Shown piece after piece: positions 1 to 9,136 of a stretch of 11,409 nt of DNA; the first letter of the stretch is position 1, and every line of letters begins with the position of its first letter. The stretch is from Alphaproteobacteria bacterium (GTDB taxonomy: Bacteria > Pseudomonadota > Alphaproteobacteria > Zavarziniales > Zavarziniaceae), in contig JAJFJE010000203.1 of assembly GCA_021774355.1 (NCBI GenBank), forward strand, positions 1 to 11,409, in the 5' to 3' direction. The position numbers were made by a program, and so were the translations under genes. Under the pieces are notes generated by a model. It saw nothing but the letters and a program-made list of their open reading frames with translations. It was not told where the DNA came from and ran no database searches.

Positions 1-348
1 CTCGGCGGCCCGGTTGGCCACCACCTCGTTGACATTCATGTTGCTCTGGGTGCCCGAGCCGGTCTGCCACACCACCAGCGGAAATTCTCCGGGATGGTCG
101 CCGGCCGCCACTTCCGCCGCGGCCTGCTCGATCGCCGCCGCCACCTGCAAGTCCAGCAGGCCGAGCCGGCCATTGACCCGGGCGGCGGCCTGCTTGACCA
201 GGGCGAGGCCGCGGATAACCGGTTGCGGCATGCGTTCGTCGCCGATCGGAAAATTCGCGAGGCTGCGTTGGGTCTGGGCGCCCCACAGCCGGTCTTGTGG
301 CACCTCAACGGAGCCCAGGCTGTCGGTCTCGCGGCGGGTCGCCGGCAT
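1..348 (-). CDS. fumC: Class II fumarate hydratase FumC, N-terminal 116 residues (cut by window edge)
   Basis: Fumarase C interconverts fumarate and L-malate in the TCA cycle in the cytoplasm, as an iron-independent homotetramer. The reverse strand reads from ATG at 348-346 through 116 codons to the window edge without a stop. The N-terminus carries the family's DRLWGAQTQRSL block (residues 19-30). Residues 93-102 carry the substrate-site signature, ending in GSGTQSNMN and followed by NEVVANRAAE. The close family members aspartate ammonia-lyase and argininosuccinate lyase are less likely, because the N-terminal block follows E. coli FumC nearly position by position (from memory). A perfect AGGAGG (354-359 on the reverse strand) lies 5 nt upstream of the ATG, which fixes the start. 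The gene lies downstream of secA on the same strand with 256 nt between, so it probably has its own promoter. The C-terminal three quarters, including the later catalytic GSSxMPxKxN loop, lie outside the window. Confidence 0.95.
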   Translation of the reverse strand, partial: MPATRRETDSLGSVEVPQDRLWGAQTQRSLANFPIGDERMPQPVIRGLALVKQAAARVNGRLGLLDLQVAAAIEQAAAEVAAGDHPGEFPLVVWQTGSGTQSNMNVNEVVANRAAE

Positions 349-561
349 TGGCACCTCCTGTCGTCTCGGGTGGCCCCGTGTCGTGGCCGCCGGGCCCAGG
401 AAACCAGGATGTCTTGAACCGTACAAACAACTCTTTTCGGTCAGCCCCCGGGGCCGCCGGTCCGCGGCGTCATGGCCGGCGGCCGTACCGGGCGGCCGAG
501 GCGAGCCTGGCGGCACGGATCGCCGGGCCTGGCCCGGTCTTGGCGAAAGGGCCCGCCCCCA

Positions 562-583
562 CCCGGCCCCCGCCATGGCCGGG
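562..583 (-). terminator. GC-rich hairpin just downstream of secA (weak terminator candidate)
   Basis: A perfect 7-bp inverted repeat, CCCGGCC (562-568) and GGCCGGG (577-583), encloses an 8-nt loop about 20 nt past the secA stop codon. No U-tract follows on the secA strand, so this is not a canonical Rho-independent terminator. It could be a Rho-assisted or mRNA-protecting 3' structure, or a chance product of high GC. The rest of the 349-604 gap shows nothing else beyond the fumC ribosome binding site. Confidence 0.25.
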
Positions 584-604
584 GTCCGGGATCCGGGTGG
601 CAGT

Positions 605-3328
<2,724 letters not shown>

Positions 3329-3357
3329 AGGGGTACCTATCTCATCGCGGGCAGTCG

Positions 3358-3407
3358 GCGGGCAGCACCCCGCGCAAGGAATCGCTACCCCGGCGCCACC
3401 AGGCGCC
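3358..3407 (-). promoter_or_regulatory. Two hairpins in the predicted secA 5' leader
   Basis: Within the predicted 88-nt secA leader lie two perfect inverted repeats. GGCGCC (3392-3397) pairs with GGCGCC (3402-3407) around a 4-nt loop. GCGGG (3358-3362) pairs with CCCGC (3369-3373) around a 6-nt loop. The second ends about 30 nt before the secA start codon, close to a weak ribosome binding site. They could influence translation of secA, but in DNA this GC-rich short stems arise by chance. No secM-like arrest peptide was found here. Confidence 0.25.
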
Positions 3408-3422
3408 CGGAGTTTCACCGGA

Positions 3423-3451
3423 CAGATAAGACGGGTCCCCAGCCATGTCAA
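3423..3451 (-). promoter_or_regulatory. Likely sigma-70 promoter of secA
   Basis: On the reverse strand a perfect -35 TTGACA (3451-3446) is followed, after exactly 17 nt, by TATCTG (3428-3423) as a -10. The predicted transcription start is near 3416, giving a leader of about 88 nt before the secA ATG. The -35 is a full consensus match; the -10 matches only TAT, which is common in GC-rich alphaproteobacteria. Confidence 0.5.
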
Positions 3452-3498
3452 CGCGGCCACCCCATACCGGCGCGCCCTTGGGGGCTTTAATCCCGGCC

Positions 3499-3527
3499 TT
3501 GCGGACCTTCGCGCCAAGCTCCATCAT
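3499..3527 (+). promoter_or_regulatory. Possible promoter of the parvulin-argJ-mutT operon
   Basis: TTGCGG (3499-3504) and CATCAT (3522-3527) are separated by 17 nt. This places transcription start near 3534, about 23 nt before the parvulin ATG. The match is moderate (3 of 6 and 4 of 6 to consensus). It would run back to back with the secA promoter, with the two -35 elements about 48 nt apart. Confidence 0.33.
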
Positions 3528-3556
3528 CCGCGCCTTAAAACGGCTTTGGAGCCTCC

Positions 3557-4513
3557 ATGTTCGGGATGTCCCACCCCGCTACCCGTCGGCTCTGGCCGCT
3601 TGCATGCCTGCTCTATGCGGCCCTGGTGGCCGCCGTGCCTGCGGCATCCGCCGAGGACCGGTCGGGCGCCATCAGCCCCGCCGACCCCACGGTTGCCAAG
3701 GTGGGCGCCAAGGAAATCCACCTTTCCGACGTTATGATGGTCTATCTCAACCTGCCCGAGCAGTACCGCAAGGTGTCTTTCGAGAAGCTCTATCCGGATC
3801 TGATCGACCGGGTGGTGGAACGCACCGTGGTGGCCAATGCCGCGCGCAAGGCGGGCTTCCTCCAGGATTCGGAAGTGCGGCGCCGGCTCGACGATCTCGA
3901 GGACCGGGTGCTCGAGGACGTCTATCTGCGCCGGACCGTCCAGACCGATATCTCGGAGCCCATGCTGCAGGCCAAATACGCCGAGATCCTCAAGAACATG
4001 CCGCCCCCGGAAGACGAGGTGAAGGCCCGCCACATCCTGGTCGACAGCGAGGACAAGGCCAAGCAGGTCAAGGCCGAGCTGGACAAGGGCGGGGATTTTG
4101 CCGCGGCCGCGACCAAATATTCCAAGGACAGCAGCAATGCCGGTGGCGACCTCGGCTGGTTCGCGCGCGACCAGATGGTGCCGGAATTCGCCGCGGCGGC
4201 GTTCGGCGCCCAGACGGGCGCGATTGTCGGGCCGGTAAAAACCCAATATGGCTGGCACCTGATCAAGGTCGAAGGCCAGCGCAAGCGGCCGGCGCCCAGC
4301 TTTGCCGAGCTGAAGCCCGAACTCCAGGAACTGGTCCTGGACGACCTGATCGCCGCCCGGCTGCGCCAGCTCAAGGCGACCGTGCCGATCCAAGTCTATA
4401 ATGCCGACGGCAGCGCCCGACCACCGGCGCCATCGGCCTCCGGGGTGGCACCGGCCCCCGCGGCGCCGGAGCCGGCACCGCCGGCCGAACCAGCGCCCGC
4501 CCCGGCACGCTAG
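3557..4513 (+). CDS. Exported parvulin-type (PpiC/SurA-like) peptidyl-prolyl cis-trans isomerase
   Basis: It is predicted to catalyse prolyl cis-trans isomerisation and assist folding of proteins in the periplasm. The 318-residue product starts with a signal peptide: two arginines (10-11), a hydrophobic core (about 12-27) and an AASA|ED cleavage site after Ala32. A SurA-N-like helical region (about 45-150) contains RRRLDDLEDRVLEDVYLRR. The parvulin domain spans about 154-241, with the landmarks ARHILV, GGDLGWF, MVPEF and YGWHLIKV. Residues 289-318 are almost entirely Pro, Ala and Glu, an apparently disordered tail. The PLAC near residue 17 lacks a proper lipobox, so a lipoprotein is unlikely. 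ATG 3557 has a GGAG 5 nt upstream; the in-frame ATG at 3566 has only GGG directly before it. It heads a co-directional set with argJ (39 nt gap) and is divergent from secA. Precise clients are unknown. Confidence 0.9.
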   Translation: MFGMSHPATRRLWPLACLLYAALVAAVPAASAEDRSGAISPADPTVAKVGAKEIHLSDVMMVYLNLPEQYRKVSFEKLYPDLIDRVVERTVVANAARKAGFLQDSEVRRRLDDLEDRVLEDVYLRRTVQTDISEPMLQAKYAEILKNMPPPEDEVKARHILVDSEDKAKQVKAELDKGGDFAAAATKYSKDSSNAGGDLGWFARDQMVPEFAAAAFGAQTGAIVGPVKTQYGWHLIKVEGQRKRPAPSFAELKPELQELVLDDLIAARLRQLKATVPIQVYNADGSARPPAPSASGVAPAPAAPEPAPPAEPAPAPAR

Positions 4514-4535
4514 GCGGTTATGTCGCCGGATTTTT
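4502..4535 (+). terminator. Weak hairpin plus T-run between the parvulin gene and argJ
   Basis: CCGGC (4502-4506) can pair with GCCGG (4525-4529) across an 18-nt loop. A nested GGCG/CGCC pair (4513-4516 and 4524-4527) competes with it. An A and five Ts (4531-4535) follow. This resembles a weak intrinsic terminator or attenuator that would reduce read-through into argJ. The stem is short, so the call is tentative. Confidence 0.22.
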
Positions 4536-4552
4536 CGCAGGAGTAGATTCCC

Positions 4553-5800
4553 ATGGCTGGGGCCAAGACCCATCCTGTCTCGCCGCTGGCGCCGGCCGCC
4601 TTGCCGGAGCTTCCGGAACTGGCCGGCATCGAACTCGGGGCCATCGAGGCCGGCGTCCGCTACAAGGGACGTCCCGACCTGATGATGATGCGCTTTGCCC
4701 AGGGCACCAGCGTCGCCGGCGTGTTCACCCGCTCGAAATGCCCCTCGGCGCCGGTCGACTGGTGCCGCAGCATCCTGGGCAAGGGCAATGCCCGGGCGCT
4801 GCTGGTCAATTCCGGCAATGCCAACGCGTTCACCGGCAAGGCCGGTGCGGCGGCGGCCAAGACCACGGCGATCGCCGCGGCCAAGCTGGTTGGCTGCAAG
4901 GCCGATGCGGTGTTCCTCGCCTCGACCGGGGTGATTGGCGAAGTCCTGCCGGCGGAAAAGGTGACGGCTGCCCTGCCGCGCCTCGCCACCACCCTGAAGG
5001 CCGACCGCTGGGCCGAGGCGGCGCGGGCGATCATGACGACCGATACCTTCCCCAAGGCGGCGGTCCGGCGCAGCGAGATCGACGGCAAACCGGTCACCAT
5101 TGTCGGCATCGCCAAGGGCTCGGGCATGATTGCGCCGGACATGGCGACCATGCTGGCCTTCGTGGCGACCGACGCGACCATTCCCGAGGCCGTGCTGCAG
5201 GCCCTGCTGGCAAAGGGCGCCGATCGCTCGTTCAACGCCATCACGGTCGACGGCGACACCTCGACCTCGGACACCCTGCTCGCCTTCGCCACCGGCAAGG
5301 GCGTCACCCACAAGCCGGTGACCCGGCTGACCGACAGTCATTTGAAGACCTTCCGGGCGGATTTCGAAGCCCTGCTGATCGCGTTGGCCCAACTGGTGGT
5401 AAAGGATGGCGAGGGCGCCCGGAAATTCGTCGAGATCACGGTGAGCGGCGCCCAATCCGCCCCGGCGGCCCGCCGTATCGCCCTGTCGATCGCCAATTCG
5501 CCGCTGGTCAAGACCGCCATTGCCGGGGCCGACGCCAATTGGGGACGGATCGTCATGGCCGTCGGCAAGGCCGGCGAGAAGGCCGACCGGGACAAGCTGT
5601 CGATCAAGATGGGCGGCCGGCTGGTCGCCGAGAAGGGCGCCGTCCACCCGCGCCACGACGAGGCGGCGGCGACCGCCCATTTCAAATCCAGCGAAATCCT
5701 GATCGAGGTCGATGTCGGTGTCGGCACGGGCAGCGCCACGGTGTGGACCTGCGACCTGACTCACGGCTACATCGATATCAACGCCGACTACCGCAGTTGA
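4553..5800 (+). CDS. argJ: Bifunctional glutamate N-acetyltransferase / amino-acid acetyltransferase ArgJ
   Basis: ArgJ transfers the acetyl group from N-acetylornithine to glutamate, recycling acetyl in arginine biosynthesis; many members also acetylate glutamate from acetyl-CoA. The 415-residue proenzyme is of usual length. Family landmarks are LVNSGNANAFTG (84-95), FLASTGVIGE (121-130), the self-cleavage region KGSGMIAPDMATML (188-201) with Thr199 as the new N-terminal nucleophile of the beta chain, DGDTSTSDT (233-241), NSPLVKTAIAGADANWGRI (315-333) and the terminal HGYIDINADYRS. The start has AGGAG (4539-4543) 9 nt upstream. Whether it is mono- or bifunctional cannot be decided from sequence by eye. 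It lies between the parvulin gene and mutT in a co-directional set, an order I recall from other alphaproteobacteria. Confidence 0.96.
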   Translation: MAGAKTHPVSPLAPAALPELPELAGIELGAIEAGVRYKGRPDLMMMRFAQGTSVAGVFTRSKCPSAPVDWCRSILGKGNARALLVNSGNANAFTGKAGAAAAKTTAIAAAKLVGCKADAVFLASTGVIGEVLPAEKVTAALPRLATTLKADRWAEAARAIMTTDTFPKAAVRRSEIDGKPVTIVGIAKGSGMIAPDMATMLAFVATDATIPEAVLQALLAKGADRSFNAITVDGDTSTSDTLLAFATGKGVTHKPVTRLTDSHLKTFRADFEALLIALAQLVVKDGEGARKFVEITVSGAQSAPAARRIALSIANSPLVKTAIAGADANWGRIVMAVGKAGEKADRDKLSIKMGGRLVAEKGAVHPRHDEAAATAHFKSSEILIEVDVGVGTGSATVWTCDLTHGYIDINADYRS

Positions 5801-5810
5801 GGCCGCCGCG

Positions 5811-6212
5811 ATGACCCGCCTGGTGCTGGTGGTCGCCGCCGTCCTGGTCGATCCCGACCGGCGGATCCTGCTGGCCCGCCGGCCCGAGGGCCGGGCCATG
5901 GCCGGGCTGTGGGAATTCCCCGGGGGCAAGGTCGAGCCGGGGGAGACCCCCGAGGAGGCCCTGATCCGCGAACTCGGCGAGGAACTGGACATCGTCGTGC
6001 GCGAGCCCTGCCTGGCGCCGCTGAGCTTTGCCAGCCACCCCTATGCCCAGTTCCACCTGCTGATGCCGGTTTTCGTCTGCCGCCAGTGGGACGGCGTGCC
6101 GCGGCCGGTGGAACATGCGGAACTGGCCTGGGCCCGGTCCAACCGGCTGGGCGACTACCCGATGCCGCCGGCCGACCTGCCGCTCCTCTCGGTCATTCGC
6201 GACCGGATCTGA
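5811..6212 (+). CDS. mutT: MutT-type Nudix hydrolase (8-oxo-dGTP diphosphatase)
   Basis: MutT enzymes hydrolyse 8-oxo-dGTP to the monophosphate and so stop oxidised guanine from being incorporated into DNA. The 133-residue product shows WEFPGGKVEPGE (34-45), as in E. coli MutT. The Nudix box is G39-x5-E45-x7-R53-E54-L55-x-E57-E58, holding the metal-binding glutamates. The last glycine of the textbook box (position 60) is Asp here, in EELDI; it is not a catalytic residue and the variant looks tolerated. It starts 10 nt after argJ, with no clear ribosome binding site, so translational coupling to argJ is likely. It ends 3 nt before the stop codon of the convergent NDUFAF5-like gene. Other Nudix substrates are possible, but the WEFPGGK motif and the neighbourhood favour MutT. 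Confidence 0.9.
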   Translation: MTRLVLVVAAVLVDPDRRILLARRPEGRAMAGLWEFPGGKVEPGETPEEALIRELGEELDIVVREPCLAPLSFASHPYAQFHLLMPVFVCRQWDGVPRPVEHAELAWARSNRLGDYPMPPADLPLLSVIRDRI

Positions 6213-6215
6213 GGA

Positions 6216-7127
6216 CTATGTCAGGGGCCGCTCCACCGTGCCCAGGGCGTCGGCCAGCCGGGCCGTGGCGCTGCCCGGGCGCTTGGGCACCGGCTGTCCG
6301 GGGCCGGGTGCCCAGCCGGTCAGGGTGACCACGTCGAACCGGGCATAGACCCGACCGTCCGGGGCCGGGCAGCGCGCGGCATAATCGGCAGCGACGGCGG
6401 CCAGGGTCGCCGGTGCCAGGGGAACCCGCCGGCGCCCGCGCAAGGCGTTGCTTTCCCCCATGGCGCGCAGTTCGCGCATCAGGGTCAGGGCATCGGGATA
6501 GCTGACCGTGATCGTTTCGAGGTCGGCCACCGGCATGGCGAAGCCGGTCCGCTGGAGCAGGCCGGCCGCGTCGCGCAGGTCGAGGAAGGGCGAGACATGG
6601 AGCCCCGCGCGCCCCTCCAGCCGGCCCTCCGCCTCGAGAAAGGACTGGCGCAGCCCGGCCAGGGTGGCGCCGCCCAGCAGGGCGCCGACGAACAGGCCAT
6701 CGGGCGCCAGGGCGTCGCGGATCTGGATCAGCGCGCCGGGCAGGTCGTTGACCCAATGCAACGAGCCGGCCGAGGCGACCAGGTCGAAGCTGCCGTCTTT
6801 GAACGGCAGCCATTCCTCGTCCGCCGCCAGACGCAGGCCGGGAGCGGCGGCCACCAAGCCCGGGGCCAGGTCGCAGGAGGTCAGGAAATCGGTGGTGCCG
6901 CCGGCCAGCAGACGGCGACCCAGCCCGCCCTGGTGGGCGCCCAGGTCGAGGCTGCGGGGAAAGCGCCGGGCAATGTCGCCGAGCCGTTCGACGATCGCCT
7001 CGGCCATGGCCTCGAACAGATAGGCATGGCGGTCCAGGCTGGCGGCGGCGCGCTGCCGATGGCGGCCGACCAGGCGGCGGTCGAAGACCAGCATGGGATC
7101 GATATCGGCGGCCGGCGGTGCTTTCAT
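6216..7127 (-). CDS. NDUFAF5/BioC-like SAM-dependent methyltransferase-fold protein (possible complex I assembly hydroxylase)
   Basis: The 303-residue product has a class I SAM-binding fold. Motif I is DLGAHQGGLG (61-70), with the glycine-rich loop variant AHQG, and the later block DEEWLPFKDGSFDLV is the acidic and motif II region. The blocks SLHWVNDLP, APDGLFVGALLGG, HVSPF and MGESNALR follow human NDUFAF5 closely from memory, as does the N-terminal FDRRLVGRHRQRAA segment. NDUFAF5 hydroxylates an arginine of the NDUFS7 subunit during complex I assembly, so the inferred target is the NuoB subunit of NDH-1. BioC (malonyl-ACP methyltransferase) is the alternative, but no biotin genes lie nearby. 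The chosen ATG (7127-7125) has AGGG only 2 nt upstream; ATG Met12 is another option. It is the only minus-strand gene between two plus-strand runs. Confidence 0.82.
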   Translation of the reverse strand: MKAPPAADIDPMLVFDRRLVGRHRQRAAASLDRHAYLFEAMAEAIVERLGDIARRFPRSLDLGAHQGGLGRRLLAGGTTDFLTSCDLAPGLVAAAPGLRLAADEEWLPFKDGSFDLVASAGSLHWVNDLPGALIQIRDALAPDGLFVGALLGGATLAGLRQSFLEAEGRLEGRAGLHVSPFLDLRDAAGLLQRTGFAMPVADLETITVSYPDALTLMRELRAMGESNALRGRRRVPLAPATLAAVAADYAARCPAPDGRVYARFDVVTLTGWAPGPGQPVPKRPGSATARLADALGTVERPLT

Positions 7128-7174
7128 CGCCCTGATATGGCACGCTGGGGCGGCGACGGCGAGGGGGCTGTGGG

Positions 7175-7915
7175 GTGGATCTGATGATGGCGGCCCGGCG
7201 GCTGTGTCGCGTCGCCCTGGATTTCGTGCTGCCGCCCAGCTGCCTGGGCTGTGCCGGTCCGCTCGACCGCCCCGGCGCGCTGTGCCCAGCCTGTTGGGGC
7301 GACATGCAATTCCTCGGCGAGCCCTGCTGCGCCTGCTGCGGCCATCCCTTCGTCCTGGCCCCGGACGGCGCGACCTGTGCCGGCTGCCTGGCGCGCCCGC
7401 CGGCCTTCGACCGGGCACGGGCCGTAGCCGCCTATGGCGGCACCATGCGCCGGCTGATCCTCGCGTTCAAACATGGCGACCGGCTCGACCTGTGCCGTGG
7501 CCTGGCCACCCTGATGATCGGCGCCGATGCCGCCGGCCTGGCCCAGGCGACGCTGGTGGTCCCGGTGCCCCTGCACGACCGCCGGCTGCTGCACCGGCGC
7601 TATAACCAGGCGGCCGAACTGGCGCGGGCGATCGGGCAGAGGGCCGGCCGCCGGGTCTGTGTCGATCTGCTGCGCCGGACCAAGGCAACCCGGTCCCAGG
7701 GTGGCCTGGGGCGCCGCGGACGCCTGGACAATGTTGCCGGTGCCTTCGCCGTGGCGCGGCCGGCCCAGGCGAAGGATGCCCATGTCCTGCTGATCGACGA
7801 CGTCATGACCACCGGGGCGACCGCCGAGGCCTGTGCCCGGGCCCTGAAAGCCGCGGGCGCCCGCTCGGTGGCGGTGCTGACCCTGGCCCGGGTGGTGCGG
7901 GCCGATAGCCCTTGA
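7175..7915 (+). CDS. comF: ComF family phosphoribosyltransferase-like protein
   Basis: ComF proteins are needed for uptake of transforming DNA in competent bacteria; a comF gene alone does not show competence. The 246-residue product has an N-terminal zinc-finger-like part with Cys pairs C23/C26, C37/C40, C52/C55 and C68/C71. Next come the family motifs AYGGTMRRLILAFKHGDR and VVPVPLHDRRLLHRRYNQAAELA. The C-terminal PRPP-binding loop is IDDVMTTGAT (207-216). The GTG at 7175 has GAGGGG 8 nt upstream. The ATG at 7184 is an alternative, giving 243 residues. Only 47 nt separate it from the divergent NDUFAF5-like gene, so any promoter elements must overlap that coding region. It is the first gene of the plus-strand run leading to grxC. 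Confidence 0.92.
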   Translation: MDLMMAARRLCRVALDFVLPPSCLGCAGPLDRPGALCPACWGDMQFLGEPCCACCGHPFVLAPDGATCAGCLARPPAFDRARAVAAYGGTMRRLILAFKHGDRLDLCRGLATLMIGADAAGLAQATLVVPVPLHDRRLLHRRYNQAAELARAIGQRAGRRVCVDLLRRTKATRSQGGLGRRGRLDNVAGAFAVARPAQAKDAHVLLIDDVMTTGATAEACARALKAAGARSVAVLTLARVVRADSP

Positions 7916-7940
7916 AGGTTACCGACCGGGTGTCTACCTT
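7912..7940 (+). promoter_or_regulatory. Possible promoter upstream of grxC
   Basis: TTGAAG (7912-7917), which overlaps the comF stop codon, is followed after 17 nt by TACCTT (7935-7940). Transcription would begin near 7947, about 60 nt before the grxC ATG. Matches are 4 of 6 and 3 of 6. It offers grxC independent expression within the co-directional run. The 91-nt comF/grxC gap holds nothing else recognised. Confidence 0.28.
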
Positions 7941-8006
7941 TTCAGGTGATGCCGAACGGGTGTGACGCATGTCAGCCTCAACCCGTTCCGCCGCCGGAGC
8001 GCCGGA

Positions 8007-8267
8007 ATGGCCGAGGTCACCATCTACACCACCATGCTCTGCCCCTATTGCGTGCGGGCAAAGCAATTGTTGACCAAGAAAAATGTCGCTTTCACCGAGG
8101 TCGACGTGTCGATGGACCGGGCCAGGCGCTTCGAGATGACGGTTCGCGCCAAGGGCCGGCAAACCGTGCCGCAGATCTTCATCGGCGACACCCATGTGGG
8201 CGGGTGCGACGACCTTTTTGCCCTGGACCGGGCCGGCCGGCTCGATCCGCTGCTGGCGTCCGCCTGA
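8007..8267 (+). CDS. grxC: Glutaredoxin 3 (GrxC), dithiol CPYC type
   Basis: Glutaredoxins reduce protein disulfides and glutathione-mixed disulfides using glutathione. The 86-residue product is the standard GrxC length. It has the active site CPYC (Cys12, Cys15), the cis-proline segment TVPQIFI, and GGCDDL near the C-terminus, which contacts glutathione. The start at MAEVTIYTT has a GGAG at 7996-7999 with 7-nt spacing. An upstream in-frame GTG at 7962 would add 15 residues absent from the family and is rejected. The next gene starts 5 nt after its stop, so the two are probably translationally coupled. Confidence 0.95.
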   Translation: MAEVTIYTTMLCPYCVRAKQLLTKKNVAFTEVDVSMDRARRFEMTVRAKGRQTVPQIFIGDTHVGGCDDLFALDRAGRLDPLLASA

Positions 8268-8272
8268 TCGCC

Positions 8273-9094
8273 GTGACGGTCCTCCGGGCGGCGTGTGTGC
8301 AGATGACTTCGGGCGTCGAGGTCGGGCCCAATATCGCCGCGGCCAGCCGGCTGATCCGCCAGGCGGCGGCCGAGGGCGCCACGCTGGTCGCGACCCCCGA
8401 AGTGACCGGCCTGATGGAGCGGCGCAGCGAACGCCTGTTCGAACGGGTACGCGGCGAGGCCGACGACGCGGCCCTGGCGGCGTTCCGCGCACTGGCCGCC
8501 GAATTGGGGATCTGGCTGCTGGTCGGCTCGCTGGCCGTGCGCGGGGCGGGCGACCGGCTGGCCAATCGCAGCTTCCTGCTGGCGCCCGACGGCACCGTCG
8601 CCGCCCGCTATGACAAGATCCACATGTTCGACGTCGACCTGCCCAATGGCGAAACCGCCCGGGAAAGCCGCAACTACGGTCCGGGCACGGCGGCGGTGGT
8701 GGCCGAGATGGGGGCGGCTCGGCTCGGCCTGTCGATCTGCTACGACCTGCGCTTTGCCTATCTCTACCGGGCGCTGGCCCAGGCCGGGGCCGGGATCATC
8801 AGCGTGCCCGCGGCCTTCACGCGCATCACCGGCCAGGCCCATTGGCATGTCCTGCTGCGCGCCCGGGCCATCGAAACCGGCAGCTTCGTGATCGCCCCGG
8901 CCCAGACCGGCCGGCACGAGGACGGGCGCGAAACCTTCGGCCATTCGCTGATCGTCGCCCCCTGGGGCGAGGTGCTGGCCGACGCCGGCGCGACGCCCGG
9001 GGTGGTGGTCGCCGACCTCGATCTCGCCCAGGTGGCAGAGATGCGCGGCCGGATCCCGGCGCTGCGCCACGACCGGCCCTTCACTGGGCCGTGA
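8273..9094 (+). CDS. Carbon-nitrogen hydrolase, Nit1 type (probable deaminated glutathione amidase)
   Basis: This nitrilase-superfamily enzyme hydrolyses C-N amide bonds. Nit1 members remove deaminated glutathione, a side product of transaminases, which is metabolite repair. The catalytic triad is visible as Glu43 (ATPEVTG), Lys115 (YDKIHMFDVDLP) and Cys156 (SICYDLRF). The HMFDVDLPNGETARES segment resembles human NIT1 rather than true nitrilases or the omega-amidase Nit2. The product is 273 residues, a usual length. It starts at GTG 8273 (MTVLRAACVQM), 5 nt after the grxC stop. No good ribosome binding site is seen, so coupling to grxC is inferred. The frame is open further upstream, but that part overlaps grxC and has no family similarity. 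Adjacency to glutaredoxin fits a glutathione-linked role. Confidence 0.88.
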   Translation: MTVLRAACVQMTSGVEVGPNIAAASRLIRQAAAEGATLVATPEVTGLMERRSERLFERVRGEADDAALAAFRALAAELGIWLLVGSLAVRGAGDRLANRSFLLAPDGTVAARYDKIHMFDVDLPNGETARESRNYGPGTAAVVAEMGAARLGLSICYDLRFAYLYRALAQAGAGIISVPAAFTRITGQAHWHVLLRARAIETGSFVIAPAQTGRHEDGRETFGHSLIVAPWGEVLADAGATPGVVVADLDLAQVAEMRGRIPALRHDRPFTGP

Positions 9095-9136
9095 GCGGTT
9101 CCACTGGACAAAGCCCCGGCCATCCCCCATTTCAAG

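Noticed and set aside
349..470. fumC promoter on the minus strand in the AT-richer patch near 420-460
   Set aside because: No -35/-10 pair with acceptable spacing could be picked; a promoter probably exists but the sequence does not show which bases.
3329..3517. N-terminal extension of SecA by 63 residues
   Set aside because: The extension overlaps the predicted promoter and leader and has no SecA similarity; MLGFGSLAQRLFG is the family N-terminus.
3596..3607. Lipoprotein reading of the parvulin signal peptide
   Set aside because: Residues before Cys17 (Pro-Leu-Ala) do not form a lipobox, and a good AASA cleavage site follows.
3524..5992. 822-codon open frame on the minus strand across the parvulin gene, argJ and the mutT start
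   Set aside because: Arg/Gly/His-rich shadow of three well-supported plus-strand genes.
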